Below, piece after piece: positions 53,251 through 61,584 of a stretch of DNA of 64,000 nt (positions within the stretch are counted from its first letter, which is position 1; every line of letters starts with the position of its first letter). The notes beneath the pieces were generated by a model. It saw only the letters and a program-made list of their open reading frames with translations, had not been told where the DNA came from and ran no database searches. The position numbers were made by a program, and so were the translations under genes. The DNA comes from Pedobacter lusitanus (GTDB lineage Bacteria; Bacteroidota; Bacteroidia; Sphingobacteriales; Sphingobacteriaceae). The DNA is taken from contig NZ_CP157278.1 of the NCBI RefSeq assembly GCF_040026395.1, forward strand, positions 1,116,001 through 1,180,000, given 5' to 3'.

Positions 53251-53964
53251 TTAATACATAAAATGATTTAAACATTAAATTATTGTGTTTTTTTTTATCA
53301 ACTACAATTTGAAAGACTAAAAAACACTGAAATTTTCAGGCTCAAAACAATCTGTATTTTACAGCAGCTACAGCATAAAACAAAGAGCAAAACACAAGAG
53401 AAATACTTAGCAAAAGATTGTTTAAAAACACAAAAATCATTGTTTAAACCTCAATAAACAGCCAAAAAAGTAAAAACAGGGTCAGAAAAAACATCATCTT
53501 TTTTTCACCGGAACACCAGAAACAAGAGTGTAACAAACCTAAGACACAATCTTCGCACAACCTGCAGGAATACGTTTTAAGCCCTTAAAACCCGCGCCAA
53601 TTCTCTTTAAACGCCATTTATCAAGTTTTAAATAGACACCATTAGTTAATATATTTTTATATAATTATCTAAATAATAATGTTTTATATCTTATAAAGAT
53701 TCAATAATTAAATTATAAGTATAAATATAATCTAAATTATAAATACAATTCCCTTGTTAAATCTGACCACATTTAGTGTAAAAAGAACACAATTGCTACT
53801 ACCTGAATAAGTATAAAAGACAATTTTTCTGCTTAAAAAATTCACATCATCCTAAAAAACGGGGAGATCCGAAGCAGATATTTCAGCAAACTCTGATGAG
53901 ATTATATAACTCCTGCGGTCAATAACCGTGTGAATCCGGAGCAATTCCATCTCAGGTCCGCCCC

Positions 53965-54032
53965 GAGTCCACGTATTTCTGTAAAAAGGTGGACTCAACG
54001 TGGACTCATTGTGGACTTGCGGTGGACTCACA
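53965..54032. repeat. 11-bp tandem repeats with inverted copy
   Basis: Four head-to-tail 11-bp units, each starting GTGGACT, occupy 53989-53999, 54000-54010, 54011-54021 and 54022-54032. The inverted word GAGTCCAC lies at 53965-53972, able to pair with any of the GTGGACTC copies. The unit length approximates one DNA helical turn, so proteins bound to all units would lie on one face. Confidence 0.8.
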
Positions 54033-54184
54033 CAGTTACTGCTCTAACCCGAACCGGATCAAATAACAACCCGGTTTCAGGGTATTTACAGTTGGGTGGC
54101 AACCCTAATCTTTCTGCGGGCAAAACATTTTAGTTTTATTTTGGTTTAAATGCTACACCTAACCGTTTACAAAGCCTTTATAAT

Positions 54185-55546
54185 TTGGAATTTAAGCCCC
54201 TATCGAAACTCGCCAAGCTCTATAAACACAACAGACTATCATTAGTATGGAAGCTTACCGCTTTAGTTATATTGATAAATATTCATAATCATGCGTACGG
54301 ACAGACAGTTATTCCAGCTGAACCTTTAAAAAAGGATACTGCTCATGCCTCTCCTCCAGCCAGTCAGAGGCCGGCAGATTCTACCTATAAACAATATGAT
54401 GTTTCCGATTTGATTCGTCATATCCTTCACCCTAAAAGAAAAACCAATCCGTTGCGTAAAAAATCAGGAATCACGCCGATGCCTAATGTGGCCTATAATC
54501 CAAGTATCGGTGCTCAGATCGGAATTAAAGCCGTAGCCGGAAAAATACTGGGCAGTGACCCTAATACCCTGATGTCAGTTGCTGCCACATCGGCTTCTAT
54601 TACCACAAAAGGTATTATTTATTTTTATATCAGTCATAATATCTATACTCCGGGTAATAAATGGAATTTCCAGGGCAGTCTTGTCGCTGCAAAAACAGTG
54701 ACACCAGATTTCGGATTGGGTATAGGTCAGGGAGCTACCGGAAATGAAACTGATGAGATTCTAACCAACGCTGAACGTAAAGGTTATGTACTCCATGCCC
54801 AGTTTTACAGTTTTAAAGAAAAAGTATATAAACAGATCCAGGATAATCTCTTTGTCGGTGCAGGGGTATCATTTGATATCCGAAGAAAGATAGAAGACAG
54901 AAAAACACCAACCGACCTGACTCCTTACAATATTTACAGTGACCGTTATGGCTTTGAAAGAGATCATTATATGGCAAATGGCCTTCTTTTTAATGTACAA
55001 TACACTACCCGCGACAACCAGAACCGTGCCTATAAAGGCATTTATGCCGATGCCGGCCTCAGAGTGAATCAAAGCTGGATGGGAAGTACTAAAAACGCTG
55101 TACAGTTTACTACTGATTTCAGAAAATACTGGAGCCTTTCTGCCAGAAATCCGGAACATGTAATCGCTTTCTGGAACTGGGGATCTTATCTGGTTAGTGG
55201 TGCACTGCCCTATCTGGAACTGCCTGGCTCAGGCAAGGACCCTGCTTTCCGCAGCGGAAGAGGTTATACTATTGGTTATTTCAAAGGCACAAAGTATTTT
55301 TATTCTGAAGTAGAATACCGCTTTCCGATAACAAGAAATAAATTTTTAAGCGGTGCTACCTTCTTTAATGTACAAACTACAAACGATGATTCAGGTACCA
55401 GAATATTTCAGAAATGGCAACCTGCCGGTGGTGCCGGCTTAAGAGTACTTTTCAATAAGGCAACAAGAACCAATCTCTGTCTTGACTATGCTTTTGGTAA
55501 TTATGGATCAAGAGGATTTTTTCTGGGTTTAAATGAGGCCTTTTAG
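54185..55546 (+). CDS. BamA/surface-antigen-like outer-membrane protein
   Basis: A 453-residue protein with a signal peptide that ends near HAYGQ, a Pro/Ala-rich linker, and a C-terminal beta-barrel of the surface antigen (BamA/TamA) type. The barrel shows QYTTRDNQNRAYKGIYADAG (the typical strand with D-R-N) and VEYRFPITRN near the end, then FGNYGSRGFFLGLNEAF with a C-terminal Phe. There are no POTRA domains. The start is unclear: no in-frame ATG is found before the signal peptide, so a TTG at 54185 is used. It follows a 1-kb gap and precedes gabD by 60 bp. Confidence 0.8.
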   Translation: MEFKPLSKLAKLYKHNRLSLVWKLTALVILINIHNHAYGQTVIPAEPLKKDTAHASPPASQRPADSTYKQYDVSDLIRHILHPKRKTNPLRKKSGITPMPNVAYNPSIGAQIGIKAVAGKILGSDPNTLMSVAATSASITTKGIIYFYISHNIYTPGNKWNFQGSLVAAKTVTPDFGLGIGQGATGNETDEILTNAERKGYVLHAQFYSFKEKVYKQIQDNLFVGAGVSFDIRRKIEDRKTPTDLTPYNIYSDRYGFERDHYMANGLLFNVQYTTRDNQNRAYKGIYADAGLRVNQSWMGSTKNAVQFTTDFRKYWSLSARNPEHVIAFWNWGSYLVSGALPYLELPGSGKDPAFRSGRGYTIGYFKGTKYFYSEVEYRFPITRNKFLSGATFFNVQTTNDDSGTRIFQKWQPAGGAGLRVLFNKATRTNLCLDYAFGNYGSRGFFLGLNEAF

Positions 55547-55606
55547 AAAAAAATTGGGCGGCCGCTACATATGCTTAAATTTGATCAGTCACCAAATTCA
55601 TACAAA

Positions 55607-57052
55607 ATGGAAGATTACAAACAATTGCTTTTCAGCAAATCCTATATAAACGGCGAATGGGTTTCCGGCAGCAGCAAAACTTTTGAAGTGCTGAATCCTG
55701 CAGACGGAAGCGTCATCAAAAAATTAAGTGATGGCGATGGTCAGACCATCAGCCTGGCTATTGAAGCTGCACATACCGCTTTTAAACCATGGAGTAAAAA
55801 ATCTGCTAAAGAAAGAGCTGTCATTATGCAGAAATGGTTTGCACTGATGATAGCAAACAGGGAATCCATTGCTAAAATCATGACCATGGAAAGTGGAAAG
55901 CCCATTCACGAAAGCCGCGGTGAAGTAGATTATGGCGCATCATTTATTCAGTGGTTTGCCGAAGAAGGGAAAAGACTTTACGGCGATATCATCCCCGGTT
56001 ACACCGCCGACCGCAGAATAATGGTTATCAAACAGCCTATCGGGGTTGTAGGTGCTATCACACCGTGGAATTTCCCGCTGGCCATGATTACCAGAAAAGT
56101 TGGTCCGGCGCTGGCAGCAGGCTGTACTGTAGTAGTCCGGCCAAGTGAAGAAACCCCGCTGACGGCACTGGCCATAGCTCATCTTGCCGAAAAAGCAGGG
56201 TTCCCTAAAGGGGTTTTTAATGTGGTAACTGGAATGAACGCTTCAGCAATGGGTAAGGTCTTATGTGAAAGCCCGCTGGTTGCTAAAATCTCCTTTACAG
56301 GATCTACCCGGGTAGGACAAATCTTAAGTGCTCAGTGTGTTTCTACTTTAAAAAAGTTAAGTCTGGAACTAGGTGGAAATGCACCTTTTATTGTATTTGA
56401 GGATGCTGATATCGAGGCTGCCGTTAAAGGAGCTATTGCCGGTAAATTCAGATTTTCGGGTCAGACCTGCGTTTGTGTAAACCGTATTCTGGTGCATGAG
56501 AACATATACGAAGATTTCACAGCCAGATTCGTTAAAGCTGTATCTGCATTCAAACCAGGTAACGGACTGGATGAAACTGTAAATATCGGGCCACTGATCA
56601 ATAGCAAAGCTATCAGCAGAGTTGAAGCCTTTGTTGAGGATGCCGTTAGCAAGGGAGGCAAAGTCCTGATTGGCGGAAAAAAAATGAATGAACAGTTTTT
56701 CTTACCGACGGTAATCGGCGAAGCTAACCAGACAATGAACTTTGCAAAAGAAGAAATTTTTGGCCCTGTAGCTCCGATCTTTAAATTCTCAACAGATGAG
56801 GAAGCTATAACTTTAGCCAATGATACGATATATGGACTGGCCTCTTATTTCTATACTAACGATTTAAAAAGAAGCTGGAAAATCAGCGAAGCACTGGAAT
56901 ATGGCATTGTAGGTATTAATGAAGGACTGATTTCATCAGAAGTAGCACCTTTTGGCGGCATAAAGCATTCTGGCTCCGGCAGAGAGGGATCTAAATATGG
57001 AATAGAAGATTATATTGAAATTAAATACATCTGCATAGGAAATATTGAATAA
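55607..57052 (+). CDS. gabD: Succinate-semialdehyde dehydrogenase (NAD(P)+)
   Basis: A 481-residue aldehyde dehydrogenase. The start is taken at ATG 55607 ([18 protein letters not shown]), typical for GabD; an upstream in-frame ATG at 55571 would add twelve residues. It has the NAD-binding [14 protein letters not shown] and TGSTRVGQ stretches, catalytic Glu in [12 protein letters not shown] and Cys288 in [11 protein letters not shown]. The C-terminus [20 protein letters not shown] is the GabD signature. It oxidises succinate semialdehyde to succinate in GABA breakdown. It lies 60 bp after the BamA-like gene. Confidence 0.93.
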   Translation: MEDYKQLLFSKSYINGEWVSGSSKTFEVLNPADGSVIKKLSDGDGQTISLAIEAAHTAFKPWSKKSAKERAVIMQKWFALMIANRESIAKIMTMESGKPIHESRGEVDYGASFIQWFAEEGKRLYGDIIPGYTADRRIMVIKQPIGVVGAITPWNFPLAMITRKVGPALAAGCTVVVRPSEETPLTALAIAHLAEKAGFPKGVFNVVTGMNASAMGKVLCESPLVAKISFTGSTRVGQILSAQCVSTLKKLSLELGGNAPFIVFEDADIEAAVKGAIAGKFRFSGQTCVCVNRILVHENIYEDFTARFVKAVSAFKPGNGLDETVNIGPLINSKAISRVEAFVEDAVSKGGKVLIGGKKMNEQFFLPTVIGEANQTMNFAKEEIFGPVAPIFKFSTDEEAITLANDTIYGLASYFYTNDLKRSWKISEALEYGIVGINEGLISSEVAPFGGIKHSGSGREGSKYGIEDYIEIKYICIGNIE

Positions 57053-57115
57053 CAAATTAAAATTTATTATTGATCCGAAATTTATTTAATTTCACTGGTA
57101 ACAGCTAACCATTCT

Positions 57116-58309
57116 ATGAAATCATCATTATTATATTTATTCGGCCTTCCGGTGTTAATCGCAGGCTGCCATTCAACTGAAAAAAAAAATCCGGCAACAG
57201 ACTCCGTTACAACTGCAGTAGTAGAAAGAAGAGTTGCTGTACAGGAGCATCTTCCTGAAAATTTCTATAAAAGATTCCAGGGGATCATCGGTGACCGGAA
57301 TGTAACGATTAACCTCAACAAAATAGGGAAAAATTTTACCGGCACCTATGACTATAATGGCGTTCAGGTAAACCTGGTTACTGATAAAATTATCAATCAG
57401 GACAGTATCATTCTGATAGAAAATGGTCTTGCTGATCATTACACAGAAGATGTGATACCTGGTGGCAAAGCAAAACTACATTTAAAATGGACCGGAACCG
57501 TTTTTAGCGGAATAAGGGTTGATGGTAAAGAAAAATCAAGTATTCGCCTGGAAGAATCCTATCCTGAGGGAAGTTATGCTTTCAAAATCGCTACTTACGC
57601 AGATTCGGCCAAAGCCTATCCGGCAAAAAAAGAATCACCCCAGGCTTCTGTAAAATATGAGTACCTGATGTCCGCCGGAACTAAACCAGAAGAACAGTGG
57701 CTGGATAAGCAGGTCAAAAAGACAATGGATCTTCAAAAACCAGCTGCTTCCTGGGCAACAGCAATAAAAAATGATGCTGACACTTATCTTAAAGGTTACA
57801 AAGCTGAAATCCGGGAAATGAAAATCGAGGCTGACGAACCCAGTGCTACTTTAAATTATTACAGAGGTCAAACCCTGAGTATTCATTATAACGACAACGG
57901 TTTTGCAGTGATTAAACATCTGATTGATAGTTATTCCGGAGGCGCACATGGCAATTATGCAACTACCCTGTATTGTTTCGATGTCAAAAATCAAAAACAT
58001 TTAACACTTGCTGATGTGCTGAAAATTGATTCTGTATCACTGCAGAAACTGGTAGAAAAGAATTTCAGGATACAATATAATGTAAAACCTGCAGAAGAAC
58101 TGACTACCCAGCTATTTGAAAATCACCTGGCAGCTAACAAAAACTTCTTTTTTGATAAAACAGGTGTCTCATTTTTATATAATCCTTATGAAGTGGCCAG
58201 CTTTGCCCAGGGGCAGATTATCGTTTCTGTTCCCTATTCAGATTTAAAAAAATATCTTAACCCTGTCTTCATTAAACGAATGGAGAATGACGTTCATTTG
58301 CATGACTAA
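57116..58309 (+). CDS. DUF3298-type lipoprotein
   Basis: A 397-residue lipoprotein with lipobox LIAGC (Cys18). The C-terminal half (about 185-390) resembles DUF4163/DUF3298, with IDSYSGGAHGNYATTLYCFD, HLTLADVLK, NFFFDKTGVSFLYNPYEVAS and IIVSVPYSDLKKYL. These domains occur in RsiV-type anti-sigma and other periplasmic proteins. The N-terminal half is a separate beta-rich region of unknown family. It is 63 bp after gabD and overlaps the HD-domain gene by 8 bp, so the two may be expressed together. Confidence 0.82.
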   Translation: MKSSLLYLFGLPVLIAGCHSTEKKNPATDSVTTAVVERRVAVQEHLPENFYKRFQGIIGDRNVTINLNKIGKNFTGTYDYNGVQVNLVTDKIINQDSIILIENGLADHYTEDVIPGGKAKLHLKWTGTVFSGIRVDGKEKSSIRLEESYPEGSYAFKIATYADSAKAYPAKKESPQASVKYEYLMSAGTKPEEQWLDKQVKKTMDLQKPAASWATAIKNDADTYLKGYKAEIREMKIEADEPSATLNYYRGQTLSIHYNDNGFAVIKHLIDSYSGGAHGNYATTLYCFDVKNQKHLTLADVLKIDSVSLQKLVEKNFRIQYNVKPAEELTTQLFENHLAANKNFFFDKTGVSFLYNPYEVASFAQGQIIVSVPYSDLKKYLNPVFIKRMENDVHLHD

Positions 58310-58823
58310 TAAAGAATTATTTAATGAAGCCCGGGAATTTGCCATAAAATCACATGGTGATCAGAAATATGGCATCTCTCCCTACGAAATACACCTGGGT
58401 AATGTAATCAGTGTGCTGATGAGGTTTAATGTTGACCTCAGTAATGCCTACAACCTTAATTTACTGATTGCGGCATGGCTTCATGATGTACTGGAAGACA
58501 CTAAAATTACCAAAGACCAGCTGCAGGAAAAATTTGGCACCGCAGTAGCCGAAATTGTCTATACACTCAGTGATGATGAAGGAAACAGCAGAGAAGAAAG
58601 AAAAGCTAATTTTTATAAAAAGATAGCGCATAATGAAGATGCGATCATCGTCAAGCTTGCAGACAGAATCTCCAATGTAGAATTTAGTATTATACATGGA
58701 AATGATCAAAAATACGAATTGTATAAAGCAGAGGAGGAAAAACTCGAAACGGCCCTGCTTCCTGCATTAAAATCAGCACTAGGTATTGAACTACTCCAGT
58801 ACCTAAGAAAACTATTAAACTGA
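58302..58823 (+). CDS. HD-domain hydrolase, MESH1/SpoT-like
   Basis: A 173-residue metal-dependent HD phosphohydrolase. The start is taken at ATG 58302 (MTNKELFNEAREFAI); an upstream ATG at 58287 would add five residues. Motifs: HGDQKYG (His), EIHLGNV, AAWLHDVLED (HD pair) and VKLADRISNVE (Asp), in the same order as small (p)ppGpp hydrolases. The length is the same as stand-alone MESH1-type enzymes. The role is inferred from the motif set only. Its start overlaps the lipoprotein gene, and a strong hairpin lies about 70 bp after its stop. Confidence 0.85.
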   Translation: MTNKELFNEAREFAIKSHGDQKYGISPYEIHLGNVISVLMRFNVDLSNAYNLNLLIAAWLHDVLEDTKITKDQLQEKFGTAVAEIVYTLSDDEGNSREERKANFYKKIAHNEDAIIVKLADRISNVEFSIIHGNDQKYELYKAEEEKLETALLPALKSALGIELLQYLRKLLN

Positions 58824-58892
58824 TAATCACAGCTTTAATAATTACAAAATTGATCTTATTGCCGCTTTTTGTCAAAGCTACCAAATTATTTC

Positions 58893-58951
58893 AATCGTTT
58901 GAATCCTCCTTAAATGCGCCTTTCCACAGGTTCTGAGAGATTCAAACGATT
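58893..58951 (+). terminator. Long-stem hairpin terminator
   Basis: AATCGTTTGAATC at 58893-58905 pairs perfectly with GATTCAAACGATT at 58939-58951 (13 bp), with a 33-nt loop, followed by TTATTTTTA. It ends the transcript of the HD gene, 69 bp after the stop codon. The large loop is unusual for a simple terminator. Confidence 0.6.
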
Positions 58952-59061
58952 TTATTTTTAGGCGTTTGCTTAAATTCATTTCATAAACCAACTATAAAAA
59001 TGATGACGGCATCCCTTATTGGGAAAGGAATTGGTGCGTCTTATTTTGTAAAACATAAACT

Positions 59062-60588
59062 ATGAAAAAAAGCATCGCCATCCTGTTCTTCGCCTCCTGC
59101 CTGTCCATTTTTTTCAGCTGCCAGAAAAGAAAGGGAAAAGTTTTAACACATCCGTTTTCCAAAAACAGAATTACCGAACTCAACAATTATCTTACACAAC
59201 TCAGCCAGGCTTTTTCTATTCCAGGTTTATCGGTTGGAATTGTACATAAAGACTCCGTTTTTTATACAGCATTTGGAATTGCAGACCAAAATCATCATCC
59301 TATAGACTCTTTATCAGCGTTCTCTGCAGGCAGTCTTTCTGAACCTGTACTCGCCACAGTAGTGCTTAAAATGCTGGACTCCGGATTAATCAACCTTGAT
59401 GACCCTGTACATAAATATCTGCCTTATTTCAAAACAGCAGACAAGGCAAACAAAAAAATCACGATCAGACATTTGTTATCGCATACCTCCGGAATACAGC
59501 ATTATCCCGTATTATGGGACAAACCTGATAATTCTGCCGCAGCACTGGAAACAACCACCCGCAGCATTTCATCTCAGGAGCTAAAATTCCCGGTTCCGGG
59601 CAGCAGAGTCGTCAGGTCTCCGTACAACTATGATATTCTGGCTGATTTAATCACCAAAGTAACTAGAAAGCCATTTGAAGAGTATGCTGATGAACAGGTG
59701 TTTAAAAAATTAGGTATGAAATCTTCAGGTTTTGCCAAACCGTCCGGACCAGTTCAGCCATTCAAAATCAATAACTGGCTCACATGGAGCTCAAAAACGG
59801 ATAGCATCTATCCTTATAACCGGGAAAATGGTGGCAGTACCGGGCTGCATACCACTTCTGCAGATCTGTCCAGGTGGATGGAAATGCTGCTGAACAATGG
59901 AAAAACCACTATAGGTGTTTTTGTTAAACAAGCAATCTTTGATGATTTCTTTTCTGCCAGATATATGACGGGCAAAACATCAGGTATAACATTTGGCTGG
60001 GAATTGCTGAAAGATGGTGACATTGATTTCCTGTTCAAGAAAAATGACCTCACAAGTTTCCAGAATCAATTAATCCTGATTCCTGAAAAGGAGATTGGCA
60101 TTACCTTTTTAAGCAATATTTCGGGTCAGCAGATTAGCCCGGGCGCTATTAAAGATATTACCGCCTGGCTGAATGGCGCTGCTTTACCCGTTGTAAAAAC
60201 GCCCGTAAGCCGTACAATGGGAAATAAACTGCAGCAAACCGGCAATATTGATTCTGCGCTTAACCTTTACCGGATACTCAAAAAAACGAAAAATCAGCAC
60301 TATGATCTGAGTATTACTGCACTGAGTGCTTTTGGAAATGTGCTGCTCAATCATATGCATGATCAAGAAAGTGCACTCAAACTATATACTCTTTGTGCAG
60401 AAGAATTTCCTGAATCAGCTGCACCTTATCTCAATATAGCAGCTATCTATATCAAAAGCAGATCTTATACCAATGCAGTTATGATACTTAAAAAATCAAA
60501 ACCCCTGATGAATAAATTCCAGCTTGATTATGCTTCAGGCATGGAACAATATATTAAAGAAAGAACTACGGATCAGGATCCGGGATAA
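59062..60588 (+). CDS. Beta-lactamase-fold protein with TPR domain, catalytic motifs lost
   Basis: A 508-residue lipoprotein (lipobox at Cys20, FFSC). Residues 35-370 have the class C beta-lactamase/DD-peptidase fold: LSVGIVHKDSVFYTAFG, INLDDPVHKYLP, ITIRHLLSHTSGIQHYP and LILIPEKEIGITFLSN. The SxxK motif reads SLSE (Ser91, Glu94), the YxN motif reads RSP (185-187), and the HxG/KTG motif reads KND (327-329). All three catalytic motifs are thus degenerate. A TPR-like region covers about 395-490. It may bind peptidoglycan or a partner protein without hydrolysing it. Confidence 0.85.
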   Translation: MKKSIAILFFASCLSIFFSCQKRKGKVLTHPFSKNRITELNNYLTQLSQAFSIPGLSVGIVHKDSVFYTAFGIADQNHHPIDSLSAFSAGSLSEPVLATVVLKMLDSGLINLDDPVHKYLPYFKTADKANKKITIRHLLSHTSGIQHYPVLWDKPDNSAAALETTTRSISSQELKFPVPGSRVVRSPYNYDILADLITKVTRKPFEEYADEQVFKKLGMKSSGFAKPSGPVQPFKINNWLTWSSKTDSIYPYNRENGGSTGLHTTSADLSRWMEMLLNNGKTTIGVFVKQAIFDDFFSARYMTGKTSGITFGWELLKDGDIDFLFKKNDLTSFQNQLILIPEKEIGITFLSNISGQQISPGAIKDITAWLNGAALPVVKTPVSRTMGNKLQQTGNIDSALNLYRILKKTKNQHYDLSITALSAFGNVLLNHMHDQESALKLYTLCAEEFPESAAPYLNIAAIYIKSRSYTNAVMILKKSKPLMNKFQLDYASGMEQYIKERTTDQDPG

Positions 60589-60630
60589 TTTCCAGCGCTC
60601 AACAATTAACCAAAATATAAACCTATACCT

Positions 60631-61518
60631 ATGAAAACCAACTCACAAAAGTTTAAATTCCTTTTCACCGTACTGGGAATTTCTCTTGCAATTGCAGGAT
60701 GTAAAAAAGACGTCCGGCCCAATGAAATCATTGATGAGGATGCAACTACTACCGCCAGAGCCGTTTATTCGAGCAGAACAGTAAATTTTACGCACAGCGA
60801 CGGTGCTTACAGTAAAGCCACAGCCGCTGCTGATATGGGAGACATCAGCGGAAACTGGCAATCTGGAAATGTGAATATATCAGGCAACCAGGTGAGCGTC
60901 AGAATTCCGGCTAACTCTATTTCTTCTCAGCCGGCCAGTGCGGGAAGCGGAAATACGGTTCAGATAGATGTACCTGACGGTTCTGAATATGAATTAAGTT
61001 TCAAAGTACGCTTTGCTTCAGACTTCCAGTGGAGCAGAGGTGGAAAAACCGGATTTGGATTTCTGATTGGGGATGGTTTCACAGGTTGTAACAAAGCCGA
61101 CAGCGGAACTGGCGGAAGTGCTAGAATTATGTGGTATAACCCGACCAATCAAAAAGACAACAGCGGTACCGACAAGCCCTATTTCAGACCTTACGTTTAC
61201 TATAAGGATATGCCGGAAGATTGCGGTAATAACTTCGGGAAACAAAGTAAACAACTGGCTAAAAACACCTGGTACACGATTAAAATCAGGATAAAAAGCA
61301 ATACGGGATCGAATTTTGACGGACAGATTTCTTACACTGTTGACGGAGTGGATCTGCTGACCAAAAATGATATCCGCTGGACAACTGATACTTCTAAACG
61401 TCTGATCAAGATGATTACTTTTCACACCTTCAGAGGCGGCAGTCAGGACTACTGGGCTTCCTCTTCTGACGGTCTGATCTATTACGATGACCTGAGCTGG
61501 AACAGAATAGCCAGCTAA
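60631..61518 (+). CDS. PL14-like polysaccharide lyase domain lipoprotein
   Basis: A 295-residue lipoprotein with lipobox LAIAGC (Cys23). The remainder is one beta-jelly-roll: YELSFKVRFASDFQWSRGGK, GFGFLIGDGFTG, ARIMWYNPTNQ, the YFRPYVYYKD stretch, WYTIKIRIKSNTGS and the C-terminal MITFHTFRGGSQDYWASSSD then IYYDDLSW. The pattern with GGxxGFGF, YVYY and FHTFRGGS fits the PL14/alginate-lyase-like fold. The activity is unproven. It is 42 bp after the beta-lactamase-fold gene and ends at a strong terminator. Confidence 0.75.
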   Translation: MKTNSQKFKFLFTVLGISLAIAGCKKDVRPNEIIDEDATTTARAVYSSRTVNFTHSDGAYSKATAAADMGDISGNWQSGNVNISGNQVSVRIPANSISSQPASAGSGNTVQIDVPDGSEYELSFKVRFASDFQWSRGGKTGFGFLIGDGFTGCNKADSGTGGSARIMWYNPTNQKDNSGTDKPYFRPYVYYKDMPEDCGNNFGKQSKQLAKNTWYTIKIRIKSNTGSNFDGQISYTVDGVDLLTKNDIRWTTDTSKRLIKMITFHTFRGGSQDYWASSSDGLIYYDDLSWNRIAS

Positions 61519-61520
61519 AA

Positions 61521-61554
61521 ACAAAGGGCTGCAGAGTTGAGTGCAGCCCTTTGT
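61521..61554. terminator. Bidirectional hairpin terminator
   Basis: ACAAAGGGCTGCA at 61521-61533 pairs perfectly with TGCAGCCCTTTGT at 61542-61554 (13 bp, 8-nt loop). It lies between two converging genes, 2 bp after the PL14-like stop and 30 bp before the antiporter stop on the other strand. Confidence 0.85.
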
Positions 61555-61584
61555 AATTTATTTTATATCACCAGGTACCGGCTA

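Larger units (their letters stand above)
53159..54184. other. 1-kb gene-free region between capsule and BamA-like genes
   Basis: A 1026-bp stretch, AT-rich from 53159 to about 53850 and much more GC-rich afterwards. No convincing gene is seen: the 67-codon plus frame at 53930-54133 runs across tandem repeats and has no features. The right part contains 11-bp GTGGACTC repeats (53989-54032) and an AACCGG/CCGGTT inverted repeat (54052-54076), suggesting a structured RNA or a recombination/regulatory site. It does not match any riboswitch family I can recall. Confidence 0.55.

Noticed and set aside
53860..54130. Possible known riboswitch before the BamA-like gene
   Set aside because: Looked for TPP, cobalamin and SAM-type consensus words and found none; only repeats could be supported.
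53930..54133. 67-codon plus-strand frame across the 11-bp repeats
   Set aside because: Its composition follows the DNA repeats (Trp-Thr recurrences), no recognisable protein features, no start context.
55558..55565. GCGGCCGC (NotI) site followed closely by CATATG, suggestive of a cloning scar
   Set aside because: Flanking genes are intact and typical of the organism and no vector sequence adjoins; a chance natural occurrence is more likely.
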